Shown: positions 35,147-45,099 of the stretch, piece by piece | How the letters are laid out: each line of letters opens with the position of its first letter | How positions within the stretch are numbered: position 1 is the first letter of the stretch | Source: Mycolicibacterium rhodesiae NBB3 | GTDB lineage: Bacteria; Actinomycetota; Actinomycetes; Mycobacteriales; Mycobacteriaceae | NCBI RefSeq assembly: GCF_000230895.2 | Contig: NC_016604.1 | Span: forward strand, 1,178,001 to 1,242,000 | Length of the DNA stretch: 64,000 bases | Direction: 5' to 3' | Notes under the pieces: model-generated | What the model saw: the letters and a program-made list of their open reading frames with translations, nothing else | The model's database searches: none | What the model was told of the DNA's origin: nothing | Made by a program: the position numbers and the translations under genes

Positions 35147-35536
35147 TCAGCCCTGCGGCTGCGCGCCGTGGAAGACCGCCTCGATGTTGTTGCCGTCGGG
35201 ATCGCGGACGAAGGCGCCGTAGTACCCGGGGTGGTACTCGGGCCACAGCCGCGGCGCGTGCAGCGATTCGGCGCCCGCCCCGAGTGCGGCGTCGTAGAAC
35301 GCCTGGACGGCGTCCACGTCGGCGGCCTGGAACGCGAAGTGCACCTCGCGGTTGGGGCCCGCGGCGTCGCCTGCGCTCATGTCGGCGATCCAGAAGTCCG
35401 GCTTGCCCTCCGTGCCGTAGCCGATGGCCACCTGATAGTCCATTTGGCGGGTGTATCCCAGCGCGCCGAGGACGGTGTCGTAGAAGGCTTTGGATTCTTC
35501 CCAGTTCGCACAGTTGATTCCGAAATGGTCGATCAC
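35147..35536 (-). CDS. VOC (glyoxalase-type) protein
   Basis: A 129-residue single VOC module: MIDHFGINCANWEESKAFYDTVLGALGY (read as MIDHFGINCANWEESKAFY) at the start, FAFQAADVDAVQAFYDAAL in the middle and GAFVRDPDGNNIEAVFHG at the end. Metal ligands fit His4 and Glu near the end. Specific reaction unknown. It diverges from the amidohydrolase at 35583 across 46 bases. Confidence 0.85.
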   Translation of the reverse strand: MIDHFGINCANWEESKAFYDTVLGALGYTRQMDYQVAIGYGTEGKPDFWIADMSAGDAAGPNREVHFAFQAADVDAVQAFYDAALGAGAESLHAPRLWPEYHPGYYGAFVRDPDGNNIEAVFHGAQPQG

Positions 35537-35582
35537 GAACTCATTCTGGCATCCCGGGCCACCTCAGTCGTACATTCACTTC

Positions 35583-37310
35583 ATGGCCTACGACCTGATA
35601 ATCCGCAATGGCACCATCGTCGACGGCCTGGGCGGTGAGCCCTACATCGGCGACGTCGCGGTCTCCGACGGGGTGATCGCGGCGGTCGGCACCGTCGAAG
35701 GTTCCGGCGCACGGGAGATCGATGCGACGGGCCTGCTCGTCACGCCCGGCTTCGTCGATCTGCACACCCACTACGACGGGCAGGCCATCTGGAGCGACCG
35801 CATGATTCCCTCGTCGGCGCACGGGGTGACGACAGCGGTCATGGGCAACTGCGGCGTGGGTTTCGCGCCGTGCCGCCCCGAGGACCACGACACGCTCGTC
35901 GACGTGATGGCCGGCGTGGAGGACATCCCCGGCGTCGTCATGGTCGACGGGCTGCCGTGGACGTGGGAGACCTTCCCGGAATTCATGGACGCACTCGACT
36001 CGCGTCGCCGGGACATCGACGTGGCCGCTTTCCTTCCGCACTCCCCGCTGCGCGTGTACGTGATGGGACAACGCGGCGTGGATCGCGAGCCCGCAACCGA
36101 CGAAGATCTCTCTCTGATGCGCAAACTCGCGGCCGAAGCGGTGCGCGCGGGTGCGCTGGGTTTCGCATCCTCGCGCTTGACGCTGCACAAAACCATCAAG
36201 GGACAACCGATTCCGAGCTACGACGTGGACTACGCGGAGATCGAGGCGATCGCGCGCGGCGTCGACGATGGCGGCGGTGGCCTGCTGCAATTCGTGCCCG
36301 ACCTGATGGCGGGTGACTACCAAGCGTCCCTGGGTGCGGTGTTCGACGTCGCGGGTGAAGTCGGGCTGCCGGTGACGTTCACGCTGGCGATCGGCAATGC
36401 CGGGCCACCGATCCACCTCGATGCCCTGACGATGGTGGAGAAGGCCAACGCCAACGGCGGCGATGTCACCGGCCAGATCTTCCCCCGTCCCATCGGACTG
36501 GTTCTGGGGCTGGAGCTGTCCGGCAACCCGTTCGTGATGTATCCCTCTTATCAGGAGATCGCCGGGCTGCCTCTCGCGGAACGGGTCGCCGAGATGCGTA
36601 AACCCGAAGTGCGCGAACGTATTCTGAACGACACACCGAGCAGCGACGGCCACCCGCTGATGTTCGCAGCCCAGGCGTGGGACTACATGTTCCCGCTCGG
36701 CGATCCGCCGAACTACGAACCGGCACCGTCTGATTCGATCGGTGCGCGGGCCCGGGCGCGCGGAGTGAACCCGCTGGAGGAGGCCTACGATCAGCTCCTC
36801 GACGACGACGGACACGCCATGCTGCTCGTCACGCTGGCGAACTTCCGTGACGGCTCGCTGGACACCGTCGCCGAACTCATTCAGCGCGACGACGTCGTAC
36901 TTGGCCTCGGCGACGGCGGTGCGCACTACGGAATGATCTGCGATGCAAGCTTTCCCACCTACCTGCTGACGCACTGGGTCCGCGACCGCAAATCCGGACG
37001 ACTATCGATCACCCAGGTGATCAAGGAGCTCACGTCCGTCCCCGCCGGAATCGGCGGGCTGAATGACCGCGGCCGCCTCGCCGTCGGGTACAAGGCAGAC
37101 GTCAACATCATCGATGCCGAGGCGCTGCATCTGCACCGGCCGACCGTGAAATCCGACCTGCCCGCGGGTGGGCGACGCCTCGACCAGACGGCCGACGGCT
37201 ACGTGATGACGATGGTGTGCGGCGAGATCATCAGCGAGAACGGCGAACCCACCGCGGCCCGTCCCGGCAAGCTGATCCGCGGTCGCCAGCCGGCGCCAGC
37301 CATCGCGTGA
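35583..37310 (+). CDS. D-aminoacylase-like amidohydrolase
   Basis: A 575-residue metal-dependent amidohydrolase of the N-acyl-D-amino-acid deacylase group. Metal site HTHYDGQ (residues 61-67), GNCGVGFAP with the bridging Cys, the C-terminal GDGGAHYGMICDASFPTYL (read GDGGAHYGMICDASF) with catalytic Asp-Gly-Gly-Ala-His, and RGRLAVGYKADVNIID at the end. ATG 35583 matches the family start (MAYDLIIRNGTIVDG). The next gene is coupled by GTGA. Likely acts on D-amino acid or related amides; exact substrate unknown. Confidence 0.9.
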   Translation: MAYDLIIRNGTIVDGLGGEPYIGDVAVSDGVIAAVGTVEGSGAREIDATGLLVTPGFVDLHTHYDGQAIWSDRMIPSSAHGVTTAVMGNCGVGFAPCRPEDHDTLVDVMAGVEDIPGVVMVDGLPWTWETFPEFMDALDSRRRDIDVAAFLPHSPLRVYVMGQRGVDREPATDEDLSLMRKLAAEAVRAGALGFASSRLTLHKTIKGQPIPSYDVDYAEIEAIARGVDDGGGGLLQFVPDLMAGDYQASLGAVFDVAGEVGLPVTFTLAIGNAGPPIHLDALTMVEKANANGGDVTGQIFPRPIGLVLGLELSGNPFVMYPSYQEIAGLPLAERVAEMRKPEVRERILNDTPSSDGHPLMFAAQAWDYMFPLGDPPNYEPAPSDSIGARARARGVNPLEEAYDQLLDDDGHAMLLVTLANFRDGSLDTVAELIQRDDVVLGLGDGGAHYGMICDASFPTYLLTHWVRDRKSGRLSITQVIKELTSVPAGIGGLNDRGRLAVGYKADVNIIDAEALHLHRPTVKSDLPAGGRRLDQTADGYVMTMVCGEIISENGEPTAARPGKLIRGRQPAPAIA

Positions 37311-37864
37311 GCAGAGTCGCACCCGTCGCTCCGCCCTGGAGCGACGAGGATGCCGCGGGCATCAACAGTTGGGGCCATCCGGACCGCACCTACGAACCCC
37401 TGCTGTTGGTGCGCTGCCTGCAACGCCACCCCAATCTGGCTTCGCGATTGCGCAAGCTCGGCGAATCCCTTTATGTCGATGCGCTTTTGCCGCCGCGGGT
37501 GCGCACCATCGCGATCCTGCGGATCTGCGCACTCCTGGGTTGCGAGTACGAGTGGGGCGGACAGGCCGCGTTCTGGGGACCGATCGCGGGCGTCAGCGAC
37601 GGCGAATGCGACGCGCTGGTCACCGGTGCCGACCCCGGCTGGAACGACTTCGAACGGACGCTGATCGACGCCGTCGACGAACTGGAGCGTGTCGGCTCGT
37701 GGTCCGACGAGACGTGGAATCGTTTGGGCGACAGCCTCACTGATGAGCAGCGCCTGGAGTTGCTCATCGCCGTCGGCTGGTATCGCACGATCTGCACCCT
37801 GTGCAACGGGATGGCGCTGCCGGTCGAAGGCTGGATGCGGCGCTGGCCGACGTCAGCCGGCTGA
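37307..37864 (+). CDS. Carboxymuconolactone decarboxylase-family protein
   Basis: A 185-residue CMD-like protein: PHxN-like LQRHPNLASRLRKLGESLY, PPRVRTIAILRICALLGCEYEWGGQ and a late CTLCNG pair. It resembles the 18985 protein in layout. The GTG overlaps the amidohydrolase stop (GTGA), suggesting one pathway, but the reaction is unknown. It ends tail to tail with the SDR gene, overlapping by 12 bases. Confidence 0.82.
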   Translation: MSRVAPVAPPWSDEDAAGINSWGHPDRTYEPLLLVRCLQRHPNLASRLRKLGESLYVDALLPPRVRTIAILRICALLGCEYEWGGQAAFWGPIAGVSDGECDALVTGADPGWNDFERTLIDAVDELERVGSWSDETWNRLGDSLTDEQRLELLIAVGWYRTICTLCNGMALPVEGWMRRWPTSAG

Positions 37865-38680
37865 ACTGCGGTCCCGCCGCAGCCCGGGGTGTTGGCTGGC
37901 GAGAACCCTGAGCAGCACCTGCCGCGGCAGCGCCCGCATGAGCCGGGTGCTCACCTGGTTCTGAACGCCCGCGATCACTTCGCCCCGATCGTGCTCGAGG
38001 GCGTCGACACCGGCCTTGGCGACATCGCGCGACGGCATCCACAGGAACTTCGGAAACGCTGCCGCGAAAGCCTTCTCGTCCATGCCCGCCGCTTCCAGGA
38101 ATTCGGTGCGCACCGGCCCGGGATGCAGGGTGGCGACAGTGACGCCGGTCCCCGCCAGCTCGCCGCGCAGACCCTCGGTGTAGGTCTTCACGAAGGCTTT
38201 GGTCCCTGCGTAGCCGGCTTGCCCCGGGAACGGGTGAAAGCCCGCGGTGGAGCCGACATTGAGGATCGCGCCGTAGCCACGCGGCACCATCTGCTGAACC
38301 GCGCGGGTGCTCAGGTCGATGACGGCCTCGACGTTGACCCGCACCTGCCTGATTTCGGCGTCGACCGTCGACTTCTCGACCGCGCCGATCGTGCCGATGC
38401 CCGCGTTGTTCACGAGGATGTCGACGGTCAGGCCGCGGTCGGCGATCTCGTCGAACAGTCTGGCGCGCGCATCGGGGTCGGCGACGTCAGCGCCGATCAC
38501 CTCCACTCGTACCGACCCCGACAACTCGGCGGCCAGGTCCCGCAGCCGGTCTTCACGGCGGGCGACCAGCGTGACGCCGTGGCCCCGCGCCACCAGTTCA
38601 CGAGCGATGTCGGCGCCGATGCCCGACGACGCTCCGGTGACGACGGCGGTGCCCGACGGTGACGGCGATGGAAGTGCCAT
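37853..38680 (-). CDS. Short-chain dehydrogenase/reductase
   Basis: A 275-residue classical SDR: cofactor motif TGASSGIG, NNAG, and active-site Ser/Tyr/Lys in GSTAGFHPFPGQAGYAGTKA (read to YAGTK). A YAGTKAF form is common for DltE-like SDRs. Arg after the glycine motif (VARRED) suggests NADP. Substrate unknown. Confidence 0.88.
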   Translation of the reverse strand: MALPSPSPSGTAVVTGASSGIGADIARELVARGHGVTLVARREDRLRDLAAELSGSVRVEVIGADVADPDARARLFDEIADRGLTVDILVNNAGIGTIGAVEKSTVDAEIRQVRVNVEAVIDLSTRAVQQMVPRGYGAILNVGSTAGFHPFPGQAGYAGTKAFVKTYTEGLRGELAGTGVTVATLHPGPVRTEFLEAAGMDEKAFAAAFPKFLWMPSRDVAKAGVDALEHDRGEVIAGVQNQVSTRLMRALPRQVLLRVLASQHPGLRRDRSSAG

Positions 38681-38695
38681 GGCTGAAAACCTAAC

Positions 38696-39697
38696 TCAAC
38701 GGGTGACGACGACTTTTCCGGTCATCCGACCGGTTTCGACATCACGGTGCGCCTCGCGGAGACCCTCCGCCGTAAAGCCCTCAATGGTCTTGGTGACGGT
38801 GGTGCGCAGCGTCCCGTCGTCGACGAGTGCTGCGGTGCGGGCCAGCAGCCGCTGCTGCTCGATCATGTCGGGCGTCTCGAACTTCGACCGGGTGAACATC
38901 AACTCCCAATGCCACGCGATGCTCTTCTCCTTCAGTTCGAGCAGGTCCAGACCGGGCGGTTCGTCTATCGCGGTGATGTGACCGAACGGCCGCAGGATCG
39001 CGGCGTAGTCGGCGATGTTGCCCCGTGAGTGCGGCGAGAAGAGGTAGTCGACGCCGTCGGGGGCAACGGTCAGCGCCTCGTCTCGCAGGTGGTGGTGGTT
39101 GATCACGGCGTCGGCGCCCATCCGTTGCGCCCACTCGCGCGACTCGTCGCGGCTGGCCGTTGCGATCACCCGCACGCCGGTCAGCGCTTTGGCCAGCTGG
39201 ATCATGATCGAGCCGACACCACCCGCGGCAGCGAGCACCACCAGGTCGCCCGTTGAGTCCTTGGTCAGGCCGAAGCGGTCGAACAAGGTCTCCCACGCGG
39301 TGATGGTGGTCAGCGGGAGCGCCGCGGCGTCGGCGAACGACAGCGACGCGGGTTTGCGCGAGACGATACGTTCGTCCACCGCCTGGAACTCGGCATTGCT
39401 GCCCGCCCGAGTGAGGTCGCCGGCATACCAGACCTCGTCGCCTACGGACAGCGTTTCCACTTGCGGCCCAACAGCTTCCACGATCCCTGCGGCGTCGTAT
39501 CCGAGGATCGCCGGTGTCGACGACGGCTGTAGGCCCGCGCGCACCTTGACGTCGGCGGGGTTCACCGAAACCGCGAGGACGCGAACCAGCACATCGCGGG
39601 GACGCAGCTCGGGCTTCTCGACGACGACGTCCACCAAGGCCTTGTCGTCGTCGATGGACTTCGTGGCAAACGATCCGATCGCCGTCATCGTGGTCAT
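38696..39697 (-). CDS. Zinc-independent alcohol dehydrogenase-like quinone oxidoreductase
   Basis: A 333-residue MDR-family NADPH oxidoreductase: LGYDAAGIVEAVG, AAAGGVGSIMIQLAKAL cofactor motif and no structural zinc Cys cluster, as in quinone reductases. First of two ATGs (39697, 39688) chosen; the longer frame is not supported. It diverges from the small PNPOx-like gene. The 15-base gap to the SDR suggests one transcript. Confidence 0.85.
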   Translation of the reverse strand: MTTMTAIGSFATKSIDDDKALVDVVVEKPELRPRDVLVRVLAVSVNPADVKVRAGLQPSSTPAILGYDAAGIVEAVGPQVETLSVGDEVWYAGDLTRAGSNAEFQAVDERIVSRKPASLSFADAAALPLTTITAWETLFDRFGLTKDSTGDLVVLAAAGGVGSIMIQLAKALTGVRVIATASRDESREWAQRMGADAVINHHHLRDEALTVAPDGVDYLFSPHSRGNIADYAAILRPFGHITAIDEPPGLDLLELKEKSIAWHWELMFTRSKFETPDMIEQQRLLARTAALVDDGTLRTTVTKTIEGFTAEGLREAHRDVETGRMTGKVVVTR

Positions 39698-39757
39698 GTC
39701 TTCGCTCAACGTCGCGATGCGATGGAAATCTTCCCCGCGACTCGTATCCTTTGGCTT

Positions 39758-40132
39758 ATGAGCGTAAAGGTGGATCTGGACAAACTCGCCGACGCGCTGG
39801 CGGACTTCTCGTTCGGTTATCTGATCACTGTCGGCGATGACTTCCGTGCGCACACCGTGGCTGTCGAACCGGTACTCGCCGAGGGCTCATTCGACGTCGG
39901 CCAGATGGGCTCGGGCACCCGCCGCAACGCGGTCGAGCGTCCCGACGTCACGGTCATCTGGCCGCCGGTCGAGCCCGGCGGCTATACCCTGATCGTCGAC
40001 GGCCGCGCCGAAGTGACCGACGACGGTCTCACGGTCACACCCACGAAGGCGATTCTGCACCGGCGAGCCACGTCGGAATCCGCAGCGACGAGCCCCGACG
40101 GCCTGCACGACTGCCTGCCTTTGAAGCAATAG
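39758..40132 (+). CDS. Pyridoxamine 5'-phosphate oxidase-like FMN/F420-binding fold protein
   Basis: A 124-residue split-barrel protein: FSFGYLITVGDDFRAHTVAVEP, GSGTRRNAVERPDVTVIWPP (substrate/flavin loop) and GYTLIVDGRAEV. Typical of small mycobacterial flavin- or F420-binding oxidoreductases. ATG at 39758. Function not specific. Confidence 0.8.
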   Translation: MSVKVDLDKLADALADFSFGYLITVGDDFRAHTVAVEPVLAEGSFDVGQMGSGTRRNAVERPDVTVIWPPVEPGGYTLIVDGRAEVTDDGLTVTPTKAILHRRATSESAATSPDGLHDCLPLKQ

Positions 40133-40145
40133 CTCTCAGAGCTAT
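40129..40145. repeat. 17-bp perfect inverted repeat over a stop codon
   Basis: ATAGCTCT-C-AGAGCTAT spans the TAG stop of the split-barrel gene. It is too short and lacks a T-run, so a terminator call is weak; it may be incidental. Confidence 0.5.
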
Positions 40146-40184
40146 CCACAGCTCGCCAACAGCGCCCTTTCGACCGCCGCCTTG

Positions 40185-41042
40185 ATGGGCTGCTATGAAA
40201 CGGTGTCCGAGATAGAGCGGATCGTCGCATCGAATGGCGGAGTCGCGTCCGCGGCCCAGTTGCGCACGGCAGGGTGGTCGCGCTCGCAGATCAACGCACT
40301 GTTTGCGCAGGGCTGGCTGCCGCTGCGGCGAGGTTGGTACGCCAGTTCCTCCGCCAACTCTCAAGTCGTTCGCGCTGTGTCTTCCGGAGGTGCACTGGGC
40401 TGCGTGTCAGCTCTGCGCATGCAGGGCGTCTGGGTTCCCGATTCCGAATTGCACGTCCGCTACTCCGCACGAGCCCGCAGGTCGCGTTCTGGAGTTCGTT
40501 CCTGCCACCCGTACCGGCTGGACCCACCCGTCCTCACTGCCATCGACCCGATGGAAATCGCGGTGGCGTCAGCGGCGAACTGTCTCGACGCGGAGGGGCT
40601 GGTCATCGTGCTGGACTCGATGTTGAACATGCGGATGATCGAGATGGCTGACGCCAGAGCGACTGTGGCGGCTTCGCGTTTCGCACGCCACGACCTGGCC
40701 GAGCGTTGCGACCCCAAGAGTGAGTCTGGTACGGAGACGATCATCAGATTGCGACTGCGGGCCGCGGGAATCCACCTTCGCACTCAAGTGGCGATTCCTG
40801 GAGTAGGGCGCGTCGATTTTCTTGTGGGCAATCGGCTCATCATCGAAGCGGACAGCCGAGAGCACCACCTGTCCAAGTATCAGGTGGACCGGACACGAGA
40901 CAGAGTTGCAACCGGGTTGGGCTTCATGGTGATTCGGCTGACCTATGAGGACGTCGTGCACCGCTGGAACGTGGTCGTCGGGGACATTCGAGCGATCATC
41001 CGGCGACGGGAACATCGACGTCCAATCACAACGTCAGCCTGA
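40185..41042 (+). CDS. DUF559/PD-(D/E)XK protein with AbiEi-like N terminus, second copy
   Basis: A 285-residue protein. N-terminal winged-helix-like part (EIERIVASNGGVASAAQLRTAGWSRSQINALF, read EIERIVASNGGVASAAQL / RTAGWSRSQINALF) followed by LRRGWYA. The C-terminal nuclease fold has Glu184, Asp211 (GRVDFLV) and Glu221/Asp223 (IIEADSREHH). TTG 40182 and GTG 40203 are other possible starts. The layout is that of the 13345 protein. No toxin partner adjacent. Likely nuclease, role unknown. Confidence 0.68.
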   Translation: MGCYETVSEIERIVASNGGVASAAQLRTAGWSRSQINALFAQGWLPLRRGWYASSSANSQVVRAVSSGGALGCVSALRMQGVWVPDSELHVRYSARARRSRSGVRSCHPYRLDPPVLTAIDPMEIAVASAANCLDAEGLVIVLDSMLNMRMIEMADARATVAASRFARHDLAERCDPKSESGTETIIRLRLRAAGIHLRTQVAIPGVGRVDFLVGNRLIIEADSREHHLSKYQVDRTRDRVATGLGFMVIRLTYEDVVHRWNVVVGDIRAIIRRREHRRPITTSA

Positions 41043-41108
41043 GAGCTTCGCCACGCACATATAGCCGCGAACGCGCTCTCAGCGTGACATTGCGCTGGCG
41101 CCCCCACG

Positions 41109-41145
41109 AAAAAGCCCCGACTCGCGAAGCGAGCCGGGGCGTTTT
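41109..41145 (-). terminator. Rho-independent terminator of groEL
   Basis: On the minus strand GCCCCGGCTCGC-TTC-GCGAGTCGGGGC is a 12-bp stem with one G-T pair, followed by TTTTTCG. It begins 19 bases past the groEL stop. The plus strand also gives GTTTTCG after the stem, so it may also end the DUF559 transcript. Confidence 0.88.
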
Positions 41146-41158
41146 CGTATTGCCAGAC

Positions 41159-43560
<2,402 letters not shown>

Positions 43561-43615
43561 TTTCGCCTCTAGGGGAATGGGTTAAGCGGGGCGCTCGTTC
43601 CGTATAGTTATCATC

Positions 43616-43637
43616 AAACGGGGCGTAGGCTCCGTTT
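43616..43637. promoter_or_regulatory. Inverted repeat, candidate TetR operator
   Basis: AAACGGGGC-GTAG-GCTCCGTTT: 9-bp arms with one mismatch, 4-base spacer, located 22 bases before the SDR start and in the shared intergenic region with the TetR gene. Size and place fit a TetR dimer site. Confidence 0.55.
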
Positions 43638-43659
43638 AATACTCTACCGAGGAGACCTC

Positions 43660-44565
43660 ATGTCCAAATGGACAACTGCGCAGATTCCCGATCAGACCGG
43701 GCGCATCGCGGTGATCACCGGCGCCAACACCGGACTGGGATACGAAACCGCTGCCGCACTCGCCGCCAAGGGTGCGCACGTCGTACTCGCCGTGCGCAAC
43801 CTCGACAAAGGCAAGGACGCGGCACGCCGCGTCGAAGCAACCAGCCCGGGCGCACGGGTCGATTTGGTCGAACTCGACCTGACCTCTCTGGCTTCGGTCC
43901 GCGCCGCGGCCGACGCACTGAATTCCGCGCACGACAAGATCGACCTGCTGATCAACAACGCGGGGGTCATGTTCACCCCCAAGACCGCGACCAAGGACGG
44001 CTTCGAATTACAGTTCGGCACAAACCATCTGGGCCACTTCGCCTTCACCGGCCTGCTCCTCGACCGGGTACTGGCGGCGCCGGGCTCCCGCGTGGTGACG
44101 GTCAGCAGCACTGGCCATCGCCTCATCGAGGCCATCCGCTTCGACGATCTGCAATGGGAACGCTCCTACAACCGATTCCGCGCCTACGGGCAGTCCAAGC
44201 TGGCGAACCTGCTGTTCACCTACGAATTGCAACGGCGACTGCAGGGCACCAACACGATCGCAGCAGCGGCGCATCCCGGCGGGTCGAACACGGAGCTGAT
44301 GCGTAATCTGCCCCGGCTGGTACAGCCGTTGACAGCACTGGCCCGTCCGCTCTTCCAAGGCGCGGACATGGGTGCGCTGCCCACGCTGCGGGCGGCAACC
44401 GATCCGGGTGTGCTCGGCGGGCAGTACTTCGGCCCCGACGGATTCGCCGAACAGCGCGGCTACGCCACGCTCGTGTCGTCCAATCGCGCGTCACACGATG
44501 TCGCCGCGCAGCAGCGGCTGTGGACGGTGTCCGAAGAGCTGACCGGAGTCGTCTTCCCCGTCTAG
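43660..44565 (+). CDS. Short-chain dehydrogenase/reductase, retinol dehydrogenase-like (paralogue A)
   Basis: A 301-residue SDR with TGANTGLGYETA, NNAGVMFTP, QFGTNHLGHFAF and active site Ser with YGQSKLANLL (Tyr-Lys). GAGGAG is 5 bases before ATG 43660. It is about 60 % identical by eye to the SDR at 54855, which is the syntenic Rv0439c counterpart, so this copy is the extra one, under local TetR control. Substrate unknown. Confidence 0.9.
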   Translation: MSKWTTAQIPDQTGRIAVITGANTGLGYETAAALAAKGAHVVLAVRNLDKGKDAARRVEATSPGARVDLVELDLTSLASVRAAADALNSAHDKIDLLINNAGVMFTPKTATKDGFELQFGTNHLGHFAFTGLLLDRVLAAPGSRVVTVSSTGHRLIEAIRFDDLQWERSYNRFRAYGQSKLANLLFTYELQRRLQGTNTIAAAAHPGGSNTELMRNLPRLVQPLTALARPLFQGADMGALPTLRAATDPGVLGGQYFGPDGFAEQRGYATLVSSNRASHDVAAQQRLWTVSEELTGVVFPV

Positions 44566-44589
44566 CCGAATGTGGCAGGCTGACAAGCG

Positions 44590-45099
44590 ATGTCACTCTG
44601 GGATCCACGAAACGTGCCACCGTATCCGCCAGTCCGGTACACCAAGGACGAGCCGGAGGTCAGTGCCCGGCTGCGGCGCGGGACCAACCCCCCGGACTAC
44701 GACTCGTTCGGTCTCGTGAAGTACCACTACCTCGCGAACCAGCAGTCCACCGACGGTGACTACGGGCTGTACCGCGTCGAGATCGCCGCACGCGGCGGCG
44801 GACCGGGACCGCATTTTCACCGCACGATGTCCGAAGCCTTCTTCGTGATCTCGGGCAGCGTCCGGCTCTACGACGGCAACGACTGGGTCGACGGGAATCC
44901 CAACGACTTTCTCTACGTTCCGCCCGGCGGCATTCACGGCTTCCGCAACGAAGCCGACGCACCCGCTGCGCTGTTGATGCTGTTCGCTCCCGGCGCCCCT
45001 CGGGAGGCCTACTTCGAAGGCTTCGAGCACCTCGCCGAGCTGTCCGACGAGGAACGCGCCGAGTGGTTCGTCAAGAACGACAACTATCTCGTGGAATAG
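44590..45099 (+). CDS. Cupin-domain protein
   Basis: A 169-residue single cupin. Motif 1 GGGPGPHFHRTMSEAFFVISG with His/His/Glu, motif 2 DFLYVPPGGIHGFRN with the third His. It probably binds a metal and acts on a small molecule. ATG follows the SDR by 24 bases, so a shared transcript is likely. Its end overlaps the UvrA-like gene on the other strand by 29 bases. Confidence 0.85.
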   Translation: MSLWDPRNVPPYPPVRYTKDEPEVSARLRRGTNPPDYDSFGLVKYHYLANQQSTDGDYGLYRVEIAARGGGPGPHFHRTMSEAFFVISGSVRLYDGNDWVDGNPNDFLYVPPGGIHGFRNEADAPAALLMLFAPGAPREAYFEGFEHLAELSDEERAEWFVKNDNYLVE

